Assembly: GCA_947492925.1 (NCBI GenBank)
Contig: CANLOQ010000009.1
Location: 1 to 64,000, forward strand
Length of the DNA stretch: 64,000 nt
Source of the DNA: an uncultured Sulfitobacter sp.
GTDB lineage: Bacteria; Pseudomonadota; Alphaproteobacteria; Rhodobacterales; Rhodobacteraceae
Direction: 5' to 3'
Shown here: positions 44,101 through 57,152 of the stretch, one piece after another
Position numbering within the stretch: position 1 is the stretch's first letter
Layout of the letters: every line of letters starts with the position of its first letter
Program-made: the position numbers and the translations under genes
The notes under the pieces: model-generated
What the model was told of the DNA's origin: nothing
Database searches by the model: none
Seen by the model: only the letters and a program-made list of their open reading frames with translations

Positions 44101-47100
44101 GATCGTCCAGCGCCACGTTGCGCAGGGTCACGTTGCCCGCGTTCGTGGCAAGATAGGTATACGTGATGTCCTGACCGGCAATAAGATCGGTGGTCGCATC
44201 CGCCGTCTTGGTCAGCGTCAGCAATGGGTTGGATACCGCCGCAACGGTGGCCGTATCTGTCTCTGGTCCCGGCGTCGCGGGCAGCGGCACCTGGACCGAG
44301 CTGACGCGCGCGATGTTGGTGATACTTCCCGCATCCAGATCCTCGATCAGCACGGTATATTGCGCCTCGCAGCGCAGACTGTCCCCCGGCGCCAACCCGC
44401 CAGTCGGCACCGCAGGGCAATTCACATTCGCAATCTTGTCGTCAGTGACCACCGGCTGCGCGGTGAGCGTGATGTTACCCGTATTGGTCACCAGATAGCT
44501 GTAGGTGATCGTATCGCCCGCCGCCGTGACCTGCGACACATCCGCGGTCTTTTCCATCGCAAAGGCAGGTGCGTGATCGGGGCCGCGCACGAACAGATCA
44601 GCATCATCCTCAACCCGGGTGGCCGCTGGCGTGTTGGCCACCGCCGTGCCGTTGGCCCGGTTCACAAAGCCACCAAAGACAGGCGCGGTGCCGTTCACCG
44701 CATCCACATCTTCCTGCGTGACCGTATAGGCCACGATACAGCTGCGGTTCTCCTGATCCGGCAGCAACGATCTAACGCTACAGCTTGCCGGGCTGGTCGT
44801 GCGTTCATCGGTCAGCAGAATGCTGTTCAGCGTGACGTTACCGGTATTGCGCGCGGTCAGACGGAAGCGGATCACATCCCCTTCTGCGGCAAAGGCAGGC
44901 TGGTTTGCGCCCACCACAGGCTCAAGCGTCTTGATCACCTCAAGGGCGGGATCAGCCGCCGCAATCGGCGCGGGCACCTGCGCGTTGTCGATCACATTCA
45001 CGCCCTGCGGGCTCTGGCCCATCGCATCGGCCATATTCACCAGTTCCTGCGCATCCACATCGGATTGCGCCACGGTATAGCTGCCCTCGCAGATCAGCGC
45101 CTCGGTCGGTGCCAGCGTCACATTCGCCGGGGCAGCCGTGCCCTGATAGGTACAATTCAGGGCAGGGATCATCCCATCGGTGATGCTGACCGCCGAAAGC
45201 GTCTGGTTGCCCGTGTTCGTCGCCGTGATCCGGTAGGTCAGCATATCACCTGCCTCAACCGCAGCCGGGGGCGCAACCAGTTCTTTCAGAAGCGTCAGCG
45301 CCGGAGCAGGCACTGCTTCCACCGTCGCTGTGGCAGCGGGCGACAACACCGGCGTCTCGTTTGGCGTGCCGGGGGCAAAGACAGTGCTCGCCACCGCTTC
45401 GTTCGTCACGAACCCGGCATCAAGATCGTCTTGCGTGGCCAGATAATCGGCTGTGCAGGTAAAGCTGGCGCCCACGCCAAACACCCCTTCGACCGCCGCG
45501 TCATAGCAGACAAACGGCGTGCCGATGCGGTTGTCATCAATCAGGATGTTTTCCGTCAGACCCACCAGAGACGTGTTGGTGATGGTAAAGCTGTAGGTGA
45601 TCACGTCATCCACGGCGGCAAAGGTCACATCCGCAGGCACGGCTGTCTTGGTCAGACTGATCGCGGGGGCCGCGCCCACCGGATAGATCGCGCTGTCGCT
45701 GGGCGACGTGATGGGCGCGCCGTCAATCGTACCGGATGCTGTCGCCACGTTGGTCGTTGACCCCAGCTCAAGATCACCGGCGGTCAGCGTATAGGTTCCC
45801 TCGCAGGTGACCGATGTATTCGGCAACAGCACGTTGTTGGGCAGCGCCGGGCAGGCGGCATCAGCGGCCAATGTGTCCTGAATGGTGATCGGGCCATCCA
45901 CGGTGACGTTGCCGGTGTTGGTCACCTCAAAGGCATAGCTCAGCACCGTACCCACATCGAACTGGTCGGGCACCGCGCTGGTCAGGGTCTTGGTAAAGCC
46001 AAGCGATTGGGACTGGACAGCCGGGGCCGTTGCGCTGACCGGGTCGGATACCACGGGCGTGCCGTCAATCACTGTTTGTGCGGTGGCGATATTGGTCACC
46101 GACCCTGCATCCAGATCAGCCTGTTCGGCGGTCCAGACATGGGTACAGCTTACACTGTCACCCGGGGCCACGGGACCGGGATCACAGGTCAGCCCGGTGC
46201 CGATCTGGTCATCGTCCACTGTCACGGCACCCGGGGCGGTGACATTGCCGGTGTTGGTCACGGTGAACAGATAGGTAATCTGGTCACCCACAGCCGCGAA
46301 ATTGGTGGCGGACCCGGGCGCAATGGCCTTGGTCGCGACAAGCGTTGCCGTCTGGGTGGCGGCGACTGTCACACCGGAAGGGTCCGTGGTGATTGTCTGA
46401 ACCGTCGGATCGCCCGGATTGGCAGGCACAAGTGGCTGGGTCACGCTGGCTGTGGCGCTGTTGACGAACGAACCATCGTCAAGGTCCTGCTGCTGCACCG
46501 CATAGCTGCCCATACAGGTGATCTGCGCACCCGGTGCCAGCGGCGGCGCCGGACAGGTCACACCGCCCAGGCCCTGCGCATCAATCAGCGGATCGTCGAT
46601 GGTGATCGGCGCGGTCAGTGTGACCGTACCGGTGTTTGTGACCACGAAATCAAACGGGATCAGCTGACCTTCGGTGTCAAAGGGGACAGACGCCCCTGCC
46701 CCAAGTTCCTTGACCATCGTGATCGCGGGCGCGCCGGTGACCGGCACAACTGTCGGGTCGTCTTCGGTGTTGCCATCGCCGGGCACACCGTTGTCAGACG
46801 TATCGCGCACGGGAATGCCACCCGGTGCCGTGGCATCGACCGTGGCCGAGTTACGCACTCCGCCCGCGTCAATGTCTTCCTGCGTCAGCGCATAGGTCGC
46901 GCGGTATTCCCATGTTTCGCCCACGTCGATCACACCCGCCGTGCCGCCGTCACCGCCGTTCAGCGTGGGGGCAAGCGACAGCGGGGTGCCGTCGCGCCGC
47001 TGGAACGTATCGCTCAACGCGACGTTGCTCAGCGACACGTTACCGGTGTTCTCAGCGGTGATCACAAAAGTGATCTGATTGCCTGCAACAACCGGATTGG

Positions 47101-50100
47101 CCAGACCGCTGGTGATCGCTGTCTTGACCACCCGCAATCCCGGTGCGCCCGGCAGGGTAACAACCGTTGGGCGCTGTGCCCCGGCCCCCGGCGTGGCGTT
47201 GTCGGAAGCATCGGTCACGGGGTTGCCGTCCGGCCCGGTGCCCGATGCCAACGCTTCGTTGCTGATCTGCCCGGCATCCACGTCCTGTTGCGTCAGCGTA
47301 TAGGTTGCCTCGAACACCATTGGCGTGCTGCCCACCGGCAGGTCCGATGCCGCACCGCCGCCAATGGCCGCGCCGCCGCTGATCAACGCAGGAACAGGCG
47401 CGCCGCCAGTCCCGGAAAAGGTCGTCTCGGTCAGTGTGATGTCCAGCACAGAGACATTGCCCAGATTGCTGAGCGTGTAGGTATAGGTGATCCGGTCCCC
47501 TTCACTGGCCACGCCGTCCGCGCCGGTGTCCAGCGTGGCGGTCTTGACCAGACCGATGGCGGGCGTGCGGGTGACAGGGGTGACCGTCGGATCACTGTCC
47601 CCGGGCAGACCGTTGCCATCGTCCGAGATGTCGCTGACAGAAATCCCATCAGGGTCAAGCGCCGATCCGGTCACAGTGTTGGAGACGCCGCCCGCATCAA
47701 TCGCCGCCTGACTCAGCACATAGCGCGCGCCATAGGCCCAGGTCTCACCCACATCCAGCCTGCCGTTGCCGTTGTTGTCCCCGCCCTCAAAGGTTGGGCC
47801 ACTCGTCAGCATCAGCGGCGTGCCATTGGCATCACTCAGCTGATCGTCCAGCGTGGGCGACGTCAGCGTGACGTTGCCGATGTTGGCCAGCGTGATCCGG
47901 TAGTCAATGAAATCACCCTCCCGCACCGGGGTGCTCAGGCTTGGCGTCGCCAGCTTGACGGTTTGCACCGCAGGGGTGCGGGTCAACGGCGTCTGTGTCG
48001 GCGCATCACCACCCGGATCAGACGGGTCGGACGGATCGCTCAGCGCAGTGCCATCGGTGTCACGCAGGTTTGCGGTGGCCTGGTTTGTCACCTCGCCCGC
48101 GTCGATGTCTTCCTGCGTCAGCCTGTATGTCGCGGAAAAGACCATCGGCGTGTTGCCGACCGGCAGATCCAGCACCGCTGCAGCACCGCCAAGGGCCACA
48201 CCACCGCTGACATAGACGGGTTCGGGCGCAGTGCCCGTGCCGCTGAAGGTCGTCTCGGCCACGGTCACGTCGAACAGGGTTTGTGTGCCCGTGTTGGTCA
48301 CCGTGTAGGTATAGGTGATCGTATCATTTGCATCTGCCGATCCATCACCACCGTCATTCAGCACGGCGGTTTTCAGCAGGTTGAACGCAGGTTCCGCCGT
48401 GATCGGCACGAGGGTGGGGTCATTGGTCGGATCACCGTCACCCGACCCGTCGGTCACGCCCGCATCATCGTCGGATGTGTCACTGACGGGGGTGCCGCCC
48501 GGCGCGGTGGCATCCGCGCGCACAGAGTTGCTGAGCCCTTCGGCGTCAATCGCCTGCTGCGTCAGGTTGAACCGCGCCGCATAGGTCCAGGTCTCACCGG
48601 GATCAAGCGTGCCGGTGTTGCGCGTGTCCCCGCCCGTAAGCGTCGGGGTTTGATCCAGCATCAGCGCCAGCCCGTCCCCGTCCAGAAGCGTATCGGTCAG
48701 CACCGGGGCGCTCAGCGTCAGGTTACCGGTGTTCGCAACCGTGATGGTAAAGAGCACCGGGTCACCCACCATCGGCGGGCTTTGCAGACCAGAGGTATCG
48801 GCCCGCTTTTCCACCACCATCGACGCCGTCGTGGCAAATGGTGTCACGGTCGGGTCATCGGCCCCCGGCACGTTTGAGGCCGCATCCGACAGGTCTTCGG
48901 CGGGATCGCCCGACGGGCTGACGCCCCGTGCGGTTGCCTGATTGCTGATGCTGCCCGCGTTGATGTCATCCTGCGTCAGCGTATAGGTCGCGTTATAGGT
49001 GATTGGCCCCGCGCCCACGGCGATGTCGGGCAGGCCCGTATCGCCGCCAATGGCGCTGCCGCCGCTGGTGACCGTGGGCTGTGGCACCGGCCCGGTCCCG
49101 CCAAAAGCGGTTTCGCTCAGTGTCACATCCAGCACCGTCACACTGCCGATGTTGGACACAACATAGGTATAGGTGATCGTATCGCCTTCATCCAGCGTGC
49201 CGTCCCCGCCGTCATTGATTTGGGCAGTCTTGACCACACCGATCACCGGCAGGTCGTCCAGCACCACGTCATCGGAACTGCCGCTGTCTGACACCGGACG
49301 GCCCTGCGGGTCCTGCCCTGTGACATCCGCGGTGTTGTCAAATCCGCCCGCGTCGATGGCCTGTTGCGTCAGATCAAAGCGCGCGGCGTAGGTCCATGTT
49401 TCGCCCACATCCAGATCACCGTCGCCATCGGTGTCACCACCGCTCAGGGTTGGGGCCTGCGTCAGCGCCAGCGTATCACCCTGTGCATCCACAAAGGTAT
49501 CGGTCAGCGTGATGCCGGTGATCGTCTGGTTGCCCGTATTCGCGACCGTGATGGTAAACGGCACCCGCTGGCCCACAACGGCGGGGCTGGTGATGTTGCT
49601 GGTATCAACCGTCTTGGTCACCGACAGGCTTGGTGCCTTGCCCTCGACCGATACGCTTGCCGCGTCGGTCGCGGTCGGATCGGTGCGGCCGGGCGGCGCA
49701 CTGGCCGTGGCCGTCACGGTATTGGTCAGCGTGACCTCTGCGTCCACATCCGCCTGCGTGACGGTATAGGTCGCCACAAAGGTCACCTGATCACCCGGCG
49801 CCAATGTGCCCCAAACCCCCGGCCCTGCCCCATCGGGCGAAGTGCCGGTGGTGTTGATGTCACGCGTCAGCGTCTCACTGTCAAACGTCAGCGCCACGGT
49901 GCCCGCCGCCGATTGGTGCTGGTCGTCCAGAGTGACATTGCTGAGGGTAAATTCGCCTTCGTTGGTGACAAGATAGCTGTAGCTGATCACGTCATCGACC
50001 TGCGCACCGGCAGTGATCGACGGGGTCTTCACGATGCTCAGCGCCGGATCGCCCACCGCCGGGATGGTCAGCGTGGCGGTCTGTTCGGGGGCCGGATCAA

Positions 50101-53100
50101 CCTGCGGTGTTGAAACGGTGGCGATGTTGGTCACCTGTCCTGCGTCCATGTCCGACTGCAGCACCGTATAGGGCTGTGTACAGCTATAGGCCTCGCCCGG
50201 AAGCAACCCGCCGCTGGGCAATGGCGCACAGTCAAAAATGCCAATGCGGTCATCATCAATCTGCGGCACATCCGTCAGGGTGATATTGCCCGCGTTCACA
50301 ATAAGGAAACTGTAGGTCACAACCTGACCTGCGTTGGTGATCTCGGTCACATCCGCTGACTTTGACAAACGGATGCCCGGCTCGCGGTCCGGGCCGCGCA
50401 CAAATACCTCGCCGCTGCCTGTGATCGGGTCAAGCGCGGTGTTTACCGGTGTGGCCGTGACATTCGCCACATTCACAAAACCACCGAAAGTGCCGCCGGC
50501 GTCGGTGTTGATCGCGTCAATATCCGCCTGCGTGACCGTATAGGTAAAGCGGCAGGTGTCATCGGTAGCACCGGGCGCAATCGGCCCCACGCTACAGCTT
50601 GCTGGCACCACGGTGCGGCTGTCGGTCACCTCTGCCGTTTGCAGGGTGATATTGCCGGTGTTGCGTACCGAAACCGCAAACTCGATGGTTTCACCCGCCG
50701 CTGTGAAATCGCTGTCCGGTCCCACCGGGCGCAGCGTGCTCTTGACCACTTCCATCGCCACACGCGGGTCTTCAATTGTCACCGTCTCATCGTCATTGCC
50801 CGACACCGTTGCGCCCTGAGGATCGGTAGCCGTCGCCGTGGCGATGTTGGTCAGCGTCTGGTCATCCACGTTGTCCTGCGTCACCCGGTACACCCCGGTA
50901 CAAACCAGCGCCGCATCCGGCAAAAGTGTGACATTGGCCGGTGCCGCAGCCCCACCCGGATTGACGATGCACGACAGCGACGGGATCAGCGGATCGGCAA
51001 TGGTCACGCCGCGCAGGGTCTGGTTGCCGCTGTTGGTCGCGGTGATACGGAACGTCAGATCCTGCTCCGCCGCCGCCCCGTTTGGCAATGCGGTAACCAG
51101 TTCTTTCAGCACCGTCAGCTCGGGTGTTTCGGTGATGGTCACGGTCGCATCCGCGTTCGGAGACACCACATTGGTCGGGTTGGACCCGGCGCTGGCGTAA
51201 GTGGTCTGCGCGGTGGCGTTGTTGGTGACAAAGCCCGCGTCGACGTCAGCCTGCGTCAGCATATAGTCGATCAGGCAGATCACCTCGTTGCCCGGCGCGC
51301 TGGTTGACAGCGGCGGCACGCCGCCACCCGCAGGTGCCTTGCAGGTCCGGGTTCCGATCTTGTCATCGACAATCAAGATCTCGTCAATCAGGCCCACGTT
51401 CCCTGTGTTGCGCACCGTGTAGCGGTAGGTCACCGTGTCGCCCGGCATCGACAGGCCGCCTGCAACCGGCACCGCCTCTTTGATCAGCGACAGGCTGGGA
51501 GCCGCATTTACCGGATAAATCGCATTATCACTGGGCGATGTGACAGGCGTGCCATTAAAGGTGCCGGTGGCCGACACCACGTTTGTCGCGGCCCCCAGAT
51601 CAAGATCGTTTTGCGTGACGTTATGTGTCGACGTACAGGTCAGCGTCTGGGTGGGAAGCAGTTCATTGTTGGTCAGCGTGCCGCAGTTAAAGCCTGCCGG
51701 GAAATCGACAAGGCTGTCGGTCAGCGTGATCGGCCCGTCAATGGTCACGTTGCCGTTGTTGGTCACGACAATCGCATAGCTCAGCGTGTCATTCAGATCA
51801 AAAACACCGGGGTTATCGGTGCCGGTAAAGGTCTTTTCGATCGCGAGCGACGGGTTTTGCACCGCGTTGATCGTCACACTGTCCGGGGCAGAGGTCACTG
51901 CCGCGCCGTCAAAGACGGTGTCGGCGGTGGCCACATTGGTGACCGACCCGTCATCCAGCGCCACCTGATCGGCGGTGTAATCCTGTTCACAGGTCACACT
52001 GGCCAGCGGCGCAAGCGGTGCTGTGGAACACACAAGCGTGCCGGGGATCTTGTCATCCGTCACGGTAATGTCAGCGGTGGTGGTCACATTGCCCGTGTTT
52101 GTCACCACGTACTCAAAGGTCACCAGATCACCGATGCTGTCATAACTGGCCGCCGAACCGGTCTTGACCCGCTTGAGAATGCTAAGCGCGGGCTGCTGGT
52201 CCGCCGAAATGCGCAGCGTATCGTCGGGCGAGGTCACGGTCACCGATGTCGGCGCGCCCGGTCCCTGCGGAATGACCGGCTGTGTCACACTGGCCGAAGC
52301 GGTGTTTTCGACAAAACCATCGTCAAGGTTCTGTTGGCTGATGGTGGTGGTCGCGGTACAATCGACAAACGCACCCGGCGCGATGCCCGCCGCAGGCGGT
52401 GCCGGGCAGTTCACGGTGGCAATGCGGTCATCCGCCACGGAAATCTGGGCCGTCAGGGTGATGTTGCCCCGGTTGAACACACGGTAGTTGTAGGTCACCG
52501 ACTGGTTCAGCGTGTCAAAGGTGCCCACCAGCGTCGTTGTCTTTTCGATCTCCAGCGCAGGGGCCTGCGCGGGGCCCGTGACCGTCACCCGGTCACTGTC
52601 GCTGACCGGGGTGCCCCCGACAAGCGATTGCCCGCTGATCGTGACATTGTTGGTATAGCTGCCCGCATCCACATCGCCCTGATCAAAGGCTTTGGTCGCG
52701 CTCAACACAGGTGCACCGCCCGCGCAGGTCGTCGCGGTTGCACCCGGCAACAGATCATCCAGCGCACAGGTGAACCCCAGATCACTGTCGGTCAGCGTCA
52801 GCCCGGTCAGGGTCACATTGCCGGTGTTCTGGACGCTGAAGGTATAATCCTCACTGTCGCTGGCAGAGGCAAAGCTGCCGTCGGTGCTTTGCTTTGTGAC
52901 CACAACGGCGGCGTTTTCTGTCGGGCCCTGAATGATCACCGTATCGGTCTGGTCCGCCGGATCCGTGACCCCGACGGGCGCATCGACACTGGCCGTAGCG
53001 GTGTTGGTGATGCTGCCCACGTTCACGTCGTTCTGCGTGGTCTGATAGGTTGTCCGGCAGGTCCGGTCGGTGGCCCCCGGCGCAAGCGTTGCAATGCTGC

Positions 53101-56100
53101 AGCTATAGAGCGTGCCAAAGAACGGATCGGTGATCGAGATGTTTGTCAGCGTCACAGTGCCGGTGTTCTCGACCTCGAAAACAAAATCGATGTTCTGACC
53201 GGCAGCGGTAAATCCGGCGGGTGCCTGTTTGTCAAAAACATAGGACGCGGTGCGCGCCGGTCCTATCACCGTGGCATCATCGGTCTGGTCAATGATCTCG
53301 GGCGAGGACAACGTGGCGGTGTTGTCGACCTGACCGCGATCAATGTCGGCCTGCATGACGGTATAGGTAAACTGGCAACTGCGGTCGATGCCGCCAGGGG
53401 CCAGTGTTGCGATGCTACAGCTAAAGCCGGGATCCAGCACATCCGTCACTGTAAGGCCGGTCAGGGTCTGTGTCCCGGTGTTCTCCACTTCCATCACATA
53501 GATGATCTGGTCATTGACCTGCGCAAAGCTGGTGACATTCGGCTGTTTGTCCAGCGTCGCGGTCTTGGTCCCTGCCCCTGCGGCAAGGTTCGACGTATAA
53601 TCATCTGTTGCCGTCTGCTGCGCACCCTGTGCGGGTTGTGCGCGCACCGTGGCCAGGTTGGTAAAGGTCTCATCATCCATATTGGCCTGGCTGACGCTGT
53701 AGCTGCCCGTGCAGCTTTGGCTGGTGCCCGGCTGAATGTTGCTCAGCACACAGTTCAGGCCCGGAATCAGCGGATCGGTCACTGTTGCGGTGCGCAGGGT
53801 CACATTACCGGGGTTTGAGACCTCAAAGGTATAGCTCAGCGACTGGTTCAGCGCGTTGTATGTTGGCTGGCCCGTTTTGCTCAGCGCCACCGCAGGTGCC
53901 GCCGTGACCGGCACGCTGGCCGCGCTTTCATCGGAGGTAAAGGTCGTGGTCACACCGCCCGTGGTGAAGGTAAAGCTGGCGGTGGCCACGTTGTCGATGC
54001 TGCCGCTGTCCAGCTCGGTCTGGGTGATGGGATTGTTGGTGCTGTTGCGCTCGCCGGTACAGACAAAGCTGTCGCCGGGATCAAACGGCGTGGGCTGGTT
54101 GCAAACCGCAGGTGCGCTCAGCAGGGCATCGTTGATCTGGATCGTGGAGCCGATACGCGAATCGCCCGTGTTGCGCACCAGAAAGCTGTAGTTGATCGTA
54201 TCGCCCGTACCGCTGACGCTGGCCGTGCTGGTGGTCTTTTCGACCGAAATGCTGGGATCGAACGTCGGCGCAATAATCGCGGAGACCTGCGGCGAAACGG
54301 TTGGACCGGCGGCGGCAGTCGCGGTGTTGACCACGATGCCCGCATTCACGTCGTCATTGGTCAGCACATAATCAGCCGTACAGGTCTGCGTCTGGTTCCG
54401 CGTCAACGGGGCGGGAAAGCAGGTGAATGTGCCGATCTTGTCATCGGTGATCGTGATCTCGGTCACACCGATATTGGGCCCGATCCGCACATTGCCGGTG
54501 TTGCGTACCGCAAAGCTGTAGGTCACGGTGTTGCCGACCGTGAATTGCGCAGGTGCGACCACGGGGGCAGTCTTGGTCAGGCTGATCGCGGGGTTCTGCA
54601 CCGCAGGCACCGTCACCGTGTCGGTGTTCGACGTGACCGGCGCAGGGTTTGGCCCCGCTTCGGTTGCGCTGGCGGTTGCGGTGTTTGTGACGCCACCGTT
54701 ATTCAGATTGCCCTGCGTCGTGGAATAGACCGCCGAATTACAGATCATGCTGGCACCGGGCACCAGCGTTGTGGCCGGACAGGTCACGCCGACCCGGTTG
54801 TCGTTCACGCTCACGTTCTCAAGGGCGACGTTGCCGGTGTTGGTCAAAAGATAATCATACTCAAGCCCGACACCGCTGGCGTCAAACTGGCTGGGTGATG
54901 CCGCATCCAGCGTCTTGTCCAGTGTCAGGCCGACACTGCGCACTGCCGTCACAACAGCGCTGTCGCTTTCGCTATCGCTTTGCCCGCCCACGGTAACCGT
55001 GGCACTGGCGGTGTTTTCAAATGATCCGGTGTCGATGTCATCCTGCATAATGCTGTAGGCCACGGTACAGGTCACCGCGTTGCCCGGCACGATCGGCCCG
55101 GCCGGACAGGTCACCGTGCCCGCCAGCGGGTCAGACACCGCAGGGGCCGCAGGGAACGTGACATTGCCCGCGTTGCGCAAAACGATCTGGTAATTGATGA
55201 TATCACCAACCGCGTCATAGGTGCTTTCCAATGCCGTCTTGGTCAGCTCAAGATCCACGTTCAGCGTGGGCCCCGGCAGCGACACATCATCGGTCTGCGT
55301 CAACCGCCCGTCGCGCGGGGTGTCGGCACTGACCGTGACGGTGTTGTCCAGCGTATCGGCGGCATTGGCGGCAAACCGGTCAACATCCGACTGGCGCACG
55401 GTGTAAGTGCCGGAACAGGTGAAATCCTCGGTCGGCAGCAGATCAGGCACATTACACACCAGCGACGGGATCAGGCTGTCGCTGACGGTGAAATTGCTCA
55501 GCGTGACATCGCCGTCATTGCGGATCAGAAAGCTGTAGGGCACCGTTGTGCCCGCTTCGCCAAAGGCGGTCAGGGTGGTGCTCTTGTCAACAAACAGAAC
55601 CGGGCTTGCGGTTGGACCGGTCAGGGTCAGCGTGTCAGTCAGGGTGCCAAGCGAACCGAAATCGGGCACACCGATGGCGCTGGCCACATTGGTCACAGCG
55701 CCCGCGTCAAAGTCTTCCTGCGTGATCTGATAGGTCGCGGTACAGGTGGCAAAATCTGCCGTCCCGCCCGGATTGGTATCCAGTATCGTGGTCTTGTCAC
55801 AGGAAACCGACGCGATCTTGTCGTCAGAAACGCTCAGTTGTCGGATCGGGACCGACCCGATGTTTGTGACAACGTAAGTATAGGTGACCGTCTGCCCCAC
55901 CGACGTGAACGCCGTCGCATTCGCCGTCTTTTCGATGGTATAGCCCGGGGCCACCGTTTCGATGTTGTTGTTGCCAAGCGAATTGCCGCGCCGGAAGTCC
56001 CAGTAGTTGTCGTTCGGGTCGGTATCAAATACCTGCGATGACGTCTGGCCCGTGCTCAGGATGTTTGCCAACAGCGCCGGATTGGTCGAAGTGAACCACC

Positions 56101-56644
56101 CGGTGTTGAATGTGTTGTTGCCAAAGCCCTGCACGAACCCGCTTGAGTTGACACCGCTGTTGTCCGTGATCTCGGTTGTGATGTCCGACCAGTTGCCAAC
56201 GGTAAAACCGTTGATCCGCAAAAAGATGTCGTCTTCGTCAAACCCGCCGATCTGCGTGTCGCCATCGTAGGCGGAAAACCGGATGTAGATCTGCGAAATG
56301 CCGCCGCCAAAATAATTTGAACAGGTGGAAAACCCGCAATCAAGCGAGATGGGATCGTTGATCGTGAACGGGTTGCCGCGAAACCGTGAAGGGGTGCCAT
56401 TGTACTGAAAGCCCCGGAACGCACCTGCGGGATCGGAGAACTGGTAATAAGCATTGCCGTTGGTGCCGACCATGACAATCGCCACACCGCCCGCCTGCGG
56501 ATATTCGTCCGGCAGGCGCAGTCCGGTGCCCGGCACATTGCGCGTGAAATCTGTTGCCACTGCCGGACCTGACCACAGTGTTACCACCATTGCCGTCCAG
56601 ATTGCCGCAACTACAAACCGAAGCACCTTGAAATGCACCATCAC
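38102..56644 (-). CDS. Giant secreted DUF11-repeat protein, 6180 residues
   Basis: The protein starts with a signal peptide ([23 protein letters not shown]) and a unique N-terminal domain of about 200 residues. About 45 repeats of 110-140 residues follow, each with Y-x-V-x-N-T-G-N-V-T-L, a V-x-D turn, C...PG...C-T-x-x-Y-x-V-T-Q-x-D-x-D-x-G-x-x-x-N-x-A-T and a linker. These match the DUF11/TIGR01451 conserved-repeat family with an Ig-like fold. Near the end come calcium-type D-Q-D-G-D-G-I-P-D and D-R-D-G-D-G-I-P-D motifs, a last DUF11, an SdrD-B-like domain ([15 protein letters not shown]) and an OmpA-like tail ([20 protein letters not shown]). It is probably a long surface fibre or adhesin. 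There is no frameshift in 18.5 kb. Confidence 0.88.
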   Translation of the reverse strand: MMVHFKVLRFVVAAIWTAMVVTLWSGPAVATDFTRNVPGTGLRLPDEYPQAGGVAIVMVGTNGNAYYQFSDPAGAFRGFQYNGTPSRFRGNPFTINDPISLDCGFSTCSNYFGGGISQIYIRFSAYDGDTQIGGFDEDDIFLRINGFTVGNWSDITTEITDNSGVNSSGFVQGFGNNTFNTGWFTSTNPALLANILSTGQTSSQVFDTDPNDNYWDFRRGNSLGNNNIETVAPGYTIEKTANATAFTSVGQTVTYTYVVTNIGSVPIRQLSVSDDKIASVSCDKTTILDTNPGGTADFATCTATYQITQEDFDAGAVTNVASAIGVPDFGSLGTLTDTLTLTGPTASPVLFVDKSTTLTAFGEAGTTVPYSFLIRNDGDVTLSNFTVSDSLIPSLVCNVPDLLPTEDFTCSGTYTVRQSDVDRFAANAADTLDNTVTVSADTPRDGRLTQTDDVSLPGPTLNVDLELTKTALESTYDAVGDIINYQIVLRNAGNVTFPAAPAVSDPLAGTVTCPAGPIVPGNAVTCTVAYSIMQDDIDTGSFENTASATVTVGGQSDSESDSAVVTAVRSVGLTLDKTLDAASPSQFDASGVGLEYDYLLTNTGNVALENVSVNDNRVGVTCPATTLVPGASMICNSAVYSTTQGNLNNGGVTNTATASATEAGPNPAPVTSNTDTVTVPAVQNPAISLTKTAPVVAPAQFTVGNTVTYSFAVRNTGNVRIGPNIGVTEITITDDKIGTFTCFPAPLTRNQTQTCTADYVLTNDDVNAGIVVNTATAAAGPTVSPQVSAIIAPTFDPSISVEKTTSTASVSGTGDTINYSFLVRNTGDSRIGSTIQINDALLSAPAVCNQPTPFDPGDSFVCTGERNSTNNPITQTELDSGSIDNVATASFTFTTGGVTTTFTSDESAASVPVTAAPAVALSKTGQPTYNALNQSLSYTFEVSNPGNVTLRTATVTDPLIPGLNCVLSNIQPGTSQSCTGSYSVSQANMDDETFTNLATVRAQPAQGAQQTATDDYTSNLAAGAGTKTATLDKQPNVTSFAQVNDQIIYVMEVENTGTQTLTGLTVTDVLDPGFSCSIATLAPGGIDRSCQFTYTVMQADIDRGQVDNTATLSSPEIIDQTDDATVIGPARTASYVFDKQAPAGFTAAGQNIDFVFEVENTGTVTLTNISITDPFFGTLYSCSIATLAPGATDRTCRTTYQTTQNDVNVGSITNTATASVDAPVGVTDPADQTDTVIIQGPTENAAVVVTKQSTDGSFASASDSEDYTFSVQNTGNVTLTGLTLTDSDLGFTCALDDLLPGATATTCAGGAPVLSATKAFDQGDVDAGSYTNNVTISGQSLVGGTPVSDSDRVTVTGPAQAPALEIEKTTTLVGTFDTLNQSVTYNYRVFNRGNITLTAQISVADDRIATVNCPAPPAAGIAPGAFVDCTATTTISQQNLDDGFVENTASASVTQPVIPQGPGAPTSVTVTSPDDTLRISADQQPALSILKRVKTGSAASYDSIGDLVTFEYVVTNTGNVTTTADITVTDDKIPGTLVCSTAPLAPLASVTCEQDYTADQVALDDGSVTNVATADTVFDGAAVTSAPDSVTINAVQNPSLAIEKTFTGTDNPGVFDLNDTLSYAIVVTNNGNVTIDGPITLTDSLVDFPAGFNCGTLTNNELLPTQTLTCTSTHNVTQNDLDLGAATNVVSATGTFNGTPVTSPSDNAIYPVNAAPSLSLIKEAVPVAGGLSMPGDTVTYRYTVRNTGNVGLIDEILIVDDKIGTRTCKAPAGGGVPPLSTSAPGNEVICLIDYMLTQADVDAGFVTNNATAQTTYASAGSNPTNVVSPNADATVTITETPELTVLKELVTALPNGAAAEQDLTFRITATNSGNQTLRGVTIADPLIPSLSCIVNPGGAAAPANVTLLPDAALVCTGVYRVTQDNVDDQTLTNIATATATDPQGATVSGNDDETVTIEDPRVAMEVVKSTLRPVGPDSDFTAAGETIEFAVSVRNTGNITLQTAEVTDSRTVVPASCSVGPIAPGATDDTCRFTYTVTQADIDAINTDAGGTFGGFVNVANVTATPVNTALDPITGSGEVFVRGPDREPGIRLSKSADVTEITNAGQVVTYSFLIVNAGNITLTDVPQIDDDRIGIFDCAPLPSGGLLPGEAYSCTQPYTVLQSDMDAGQVTNIATVSTPQVDPAPEQTATLTIPAVGDPALSIVKTPSITAGAQVDDVISYSYLVTNEGEFTLSNVTLDDQHQSAAGTVALTFDSETLTRDINTTGTSPDGAGPGVWGTLAPGDQVTFVATYTVTQADVDAEVTLTNTVTATASAPPGRTDPTATDAASVSVEGKAPSLSVTKTVDTSNITSPAVVGQRVPFTITVANTGNQTITGITLTDTFVDAQGDTLALTQAPTLSGGDTDGDGDLDVGETWTYAARFDLTQQAIDAGGFDNTADVTGQDPQGRPVSDSGSSDDVVLDDLPVIGVVKTAQINDGGDGTLDEGDTITYTYVVSNIGSVTVLDVTLSETAFGGTGPVPQPTVTSGGSAIGGDTGLPDIAVGAGPITYNATYTLTQDDINAGSISNQATARGVSPSGDPAEDLSDAASNVPGADDPTVTPFATTASMVVEKRADTSGLQSPPMVGDPVLFTITVANTGNLTLSAPVLTDTLLDGDGLALMLDQTPTLTGGDTRNTGTLDPGETWTYAARFNLTQQAIDAEGLSNSVRADATAPGGTPVSDTSDDDAGVTDGSGDGDPTNDPTLVPITAEPAFNLLKTAVLNDGGDGSADANDTITYTYTVTNTGTQTLFDVTVAETTFSGTGTAPEPVYVSGGVALGGAAAVLDLPVGNTPMVFSATYRLTQEDIDAGEVTNQATANLRDTDGTALSDPSDPSDPGGDAPTQTPLTRTPAVQTVKLATPSLSTPVREGDFIDYRITLANIGNVTLTSPTLDDQLSDANGTPLMLTSGPTFEGGDNNGNGRLDVGETWAYGARYVLSQAAIDAGGVSNTVTGSALDPDGISVSDISDDGNGLPGDSDPTVTPVTRTPAIGLVKTATLDTGADGVASEGDRITYTYTLSNLGNVSVLDITLTETTFSGTGGAPVPALISGGAAIGGGAASDLPVGSTPMVFEATYTLTQQDVDAGQISNEALASGTGPDGNPVTDASDNATPGAGAQRPTVVTLPGAPGLRVVKTAITSGLANPVVAGNQITFVITAENTGNVSLSNVALSDTFQRRDGTPLSLAPTLNGGDGGTAGVIDVGETWEYRATYALTQEDIDAGGVRNSATVDATAPGGIPVRDTSDNGVPGDGNTEDDPTVVPVTGAPAITMVKELGAGASVPFDTEGQLIPFDFVVTNTGTVTLTAPITIDDPLIDAQGLGGVTCPAPPLAPGAQITCMGSYAVQQQDLDDGSFVNSATASVTQPLVPANPGDPTVQTITTDPSGVTVAATQTATLVATKAIAPGSATNFAAVGDQITYLFTVTNTGNVTAPGAVTVDDDQIGTGLTCDPGPVAPGDSVSCTHVWTAEQADLDAGSVTNIATAQTVIDGTPVVSDPVSATAPAVQSQSLGFTKTLTSAVPDQFDVGTVLSYAFEVTNTGNVTVDGPITIQDTLAADAACPALPNNVLLPNTSVTCEGTYTLTAGDLELGSTTNVATASGTIDGAPITSPSDSAIYPVGAAPAISLTKTAVPADVTFAAVDDVITYSFTITNTSLVGLTENILIDDNRIGTPFVCYDAAVEGVFGVGASFTCTADYLATQDDLDAGFVTNEAVASTVFAPGTPNETPVLSPAATATVEAVPAPALTLLKELVAPPAAVEAGDMLTYRITATNTGNQTLSAVSITDGMIPALNCTYQGTAAPANVTLAPTEALICEGSYTVAQSDVDAQELVNMADAMGQSPQGVNVIDNAQVPAPIAAADPALEVIKTLEPVVGANQPAFAAEGDVIRFRLTARNTGNVTLNSILLTDERTTSPASCSVRSLLPDQENRSCIVAYTVTQEDVDAVNGTAPVFGGFVNRANGTAVANTPAATRVEDDADLFVRGPDHAPAFAMEKTADVSQVTAAGDTITYSYLVTNTGNITLTAQPVVTDDKIANVNCPAVPTGGLAPGDSLRCEAQYTVLIEDLDAGSITNIARVSSVQVPLPATPGPETDTATVAAVSNPLLTLTKTADATTDLIAGQDITYTYLATNAGNVTLRNVALDDQHTSAAGTVALPVGGDTLDTDAAPTGDSSDTGQDGIWDTLAPGDVARFTATYTVTQADIDAGEVISNTATVTATPPGTAGPVQVSTTRTVTPATGTPSLEVIKTVDLSATSTPPIAGETLSYTITVENTGNQSLIDVELVDTFRRLDDMIVALTNPPVLTGGDGGESGVLEVDEIWTYTASHVLSQGDIDAGGVSNQAVANATTRNGTDVTDRSDDNVPANGTDNPTVTPIAPTPGIEGEKTVLSGTPEEGARIEFEIVVRNTGNVSLAGVGVASDRLTRLDGTVLSLDAAPVFAGASLGSAAGDLLPGEEARYRAAYTLTQGDIDAGGVRNSATVTGTPPGAAPITDVTDNGIDTDGNTVDDPTEFTVPRAPDLSVTKRLAAGGPVTYATEGQLLTYDFIVRNTGNVTLQGPVTISDPRLTAGGGSVTCNPVPFGGLAPDAELTCEGTYAVRQQDIDDGQIVNTATASSDGVTSDPSSVTTPAQQTPALTLVKTPDSLPSADFITGAQVNFTYVTTNSGNTTITAPITVTDNLIPAANITCETFPTGGILPGGTYTCEGVYTVTATDVDLGSVTNLASATDGTTTSPLTSATIPNESTPALSIVKTAAEGATFAELGDTLSYTFTVTNSGTRAFAAPVTVTDTLIGEIVCFTPTTEDPDFISGEVAVCTANYVVTQADLDRGDVLNEAFAQTIFGADSTPVTSPPSAVTVAASLMPALTLEKVAAPLPVVGAGQTLTYTLTATNTGNQTLRNVVIRDDMLDGFECQQDVLERDGTLVCTGTAVVTQADIDRGDITNVATATGVTPQGGPVETTRTLVIETPVAAPALTLSKTATPDPFGAPGTTLTYLFEVRNTGNVTLSDLVVTDVMDAAYACEIQTLAPGDINNDCTFARVVTQADQDAGMISNTASVAGTAPGGVPVNATDTLQIAGPTVEGAIEATKTVGNVLPVVGNVLPYTLTVENTGNASLRNVVITDEMTDLSGNVVTLDSPFALDPASDTGNDRVLSVGEIWTYSAARTLTGGDLAAGGLSNQVTVVARTPSGASVFDVSDNGIDSDGNTTNDPTLYLLPVAPVQPVLDVVKTLATGGQLPGDVVSFTITATNTGDIDISDLQVTDTMTRLDGTPVAAQTVPVAVPATLNPGQAAVWTVTHELTQADIDAGGLSNTARVDGTGPAGQLVTDVSDNGNDGDGNTTDDPTVLIIEQLPPDYTILKVVEQEGAAVGDEVIFLVTVSNTGGQTLTGLALTDTLSDLQGENTREIPLAFAGNDGAPASPEGTLAPGERATYRATVTLTQADIDGGGLSNVVTGVAAGPDGVPIDRQSGNGGGEDGPTVLPIEALPSFDVVKSAAEGELLFPTIERVQFTITVTNTGNVTQTGIAVTDDLQAFLAPATLLSETYPVETSATGFGEGAVNPGYDGVSDTSLLGEGAVLAPGEVGTITVTLVYGTAPGQPGAPNTAAAVSDQLTEPTTGEVIVLTTDQDGDGIPDRLESATADRDGDGIPDREDYDPTGVFYCEDDGRILTGGSVSISGNGFTQTGIGTSGPITVVRDGSKGSYQFFATQAGTYRIGLTYPATTSPSVDRLSLGDLDMTSFLPDNPGVIGAGPAGDTGLLSDNTAAANPFYTSFTVQAGDPIVINNNIPVRDCDRVVDVNATKAADRQTAVFGETVNFVMSFTNQTDVTVTNGRFVDTLPAGLIYTPGTARIDGAPVEPFVDGRRLEWRGDLAGGQTLEIRIATRVARTGRFGVLTNRTFLENRFGRPISNVAEADVRIDPEHVFDCSDVIGRVFHDRNGNGYQDGPGTLREAIIEDSYIGDGKFGKLPQTPARDDRSEPGVAGVRLVTPDGILITTDEYGRYSLPCAALPRNIGSNFMLKLDTRTLPTGFYVASENPRVVRLTAGKMAKLNFALEQGQIVDIDLTAAAFGKGVATPAAGLAAAVDGLIAQVADKEPALRLTYALGQGEDAALARARIKAVETLIRSRWPGRGGARLVIEKTIAKTR

Positions 56645-56751
56645 TCGCCCGCACCTTTAGCGTCCGTTGCCGGACCACGTTCACCCAAAACGGAAAAGGG
56701 CACGGCTACCCCGCACAGTGCCACCCCAGCCCCCGCAGCTGTATGTTCCTT

Positions 56752-56767
56752 ATCACCGAGCGGTGAT
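56752..56767. promoter_or_regulatory. 16-bp inverted repeat, regulator site or parS candidate
   Basis: ATCACCG-AG-CGGTGAT has perfect 7-bp arms. It lies 108 bases upstream of the giant gene start and 386 bases before repA. Its role is open: it could be a regulator site for the giant gene or a partition site. Confidence 0.4.
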
Positions 56768-56987
56768 TCAATGAGAAGTTGCAGGGCTTATTCCCCCCCA
56801 AGTTCAACCGGAAGTGCGGCAGTGATGACACATATTTTGCGCAAATCGCGTCACCCCCTTGAACGTGCAAAAGGCACGAATCTGGGCGAGATCTGCGAAA
56901 TCAAGTTCAAAAGCAGTCTCTAATATGGTGAATTGAGGTTGGTTTGGCGTTATTTTACGGCCCATCCACGCACTTGCCGTCCGCACA

Positions 56988-57012
56988 GCTTATCCACAGG
57001 TTGGGGATAAGC
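56988..57012. promoter_or_regulatory. Hairpin of two inverted DnaA boxes upstream of repA
   Basis: GCTTATCC...GGATAAGC has 8-bp arms around nine bases. The left arm contains TTATCCACA (56990-56998), the exact DnaA-box consensus; the right arm reads TTATCCCCA on the minus strand, one base off. The pair could link replication or repA expression to DnaA. Confidence 0.55.
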
Positions 57013-57152
57013 CCGCGCCGATCCCCAGATGATGCGGTGGCGTATGGTGGCATCGAATCGTTGATAAGTCTTGCGCGATGGGGTTCTCTTGGCTAAAGAA
57101 ACGAAAAACAAAGCGCTATCGCATAAGAGCGTTACTACAAAAGAGAGCAGTC

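Larger units (their letters stand above)
56645..57152. other. Intergenic region between the giant gene and repA
   Basis: About 500 bases hold the divergent promoters of the giant gene (leftward) and repA (rightward). Visible signals are the near-perfect palindrome ATCACCG-AG-CGGTGAT (56752-56767), TTTGCGCAAA (56836-56845), CGTGC-AAAAG-GCACG near 56865 and a DnaA-box hairpin at 56988-57012. An open frame continues repA upstream to 57078, but it looks non-coding. No other gene is convincing. Confidence 0.55.

Noticed and set aside
43556-53818. Very long plus-strand open frames (734, 956 and 735 codons) opposite the giant gene
   Set aside because: Their translations are rich in R/G/H with no family motifs or start signals. 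They mirror the codon bias and repeats of the minus-strand DUF11 gene.
38102-56644. CRISPR or tandem-repeat array in the repetitive region
   Set aside because: The repeats are diverged, about 350-420 bases each and in one continuous reading frame. There are no short identical repeats with unique spacers.
57078-57152. RepA start at the upstream ATG
   Set aside because: It would add 25 residues rich in K/R not expected in RepA. The GTG at 57153 fits the family start and has a better ribosome site.
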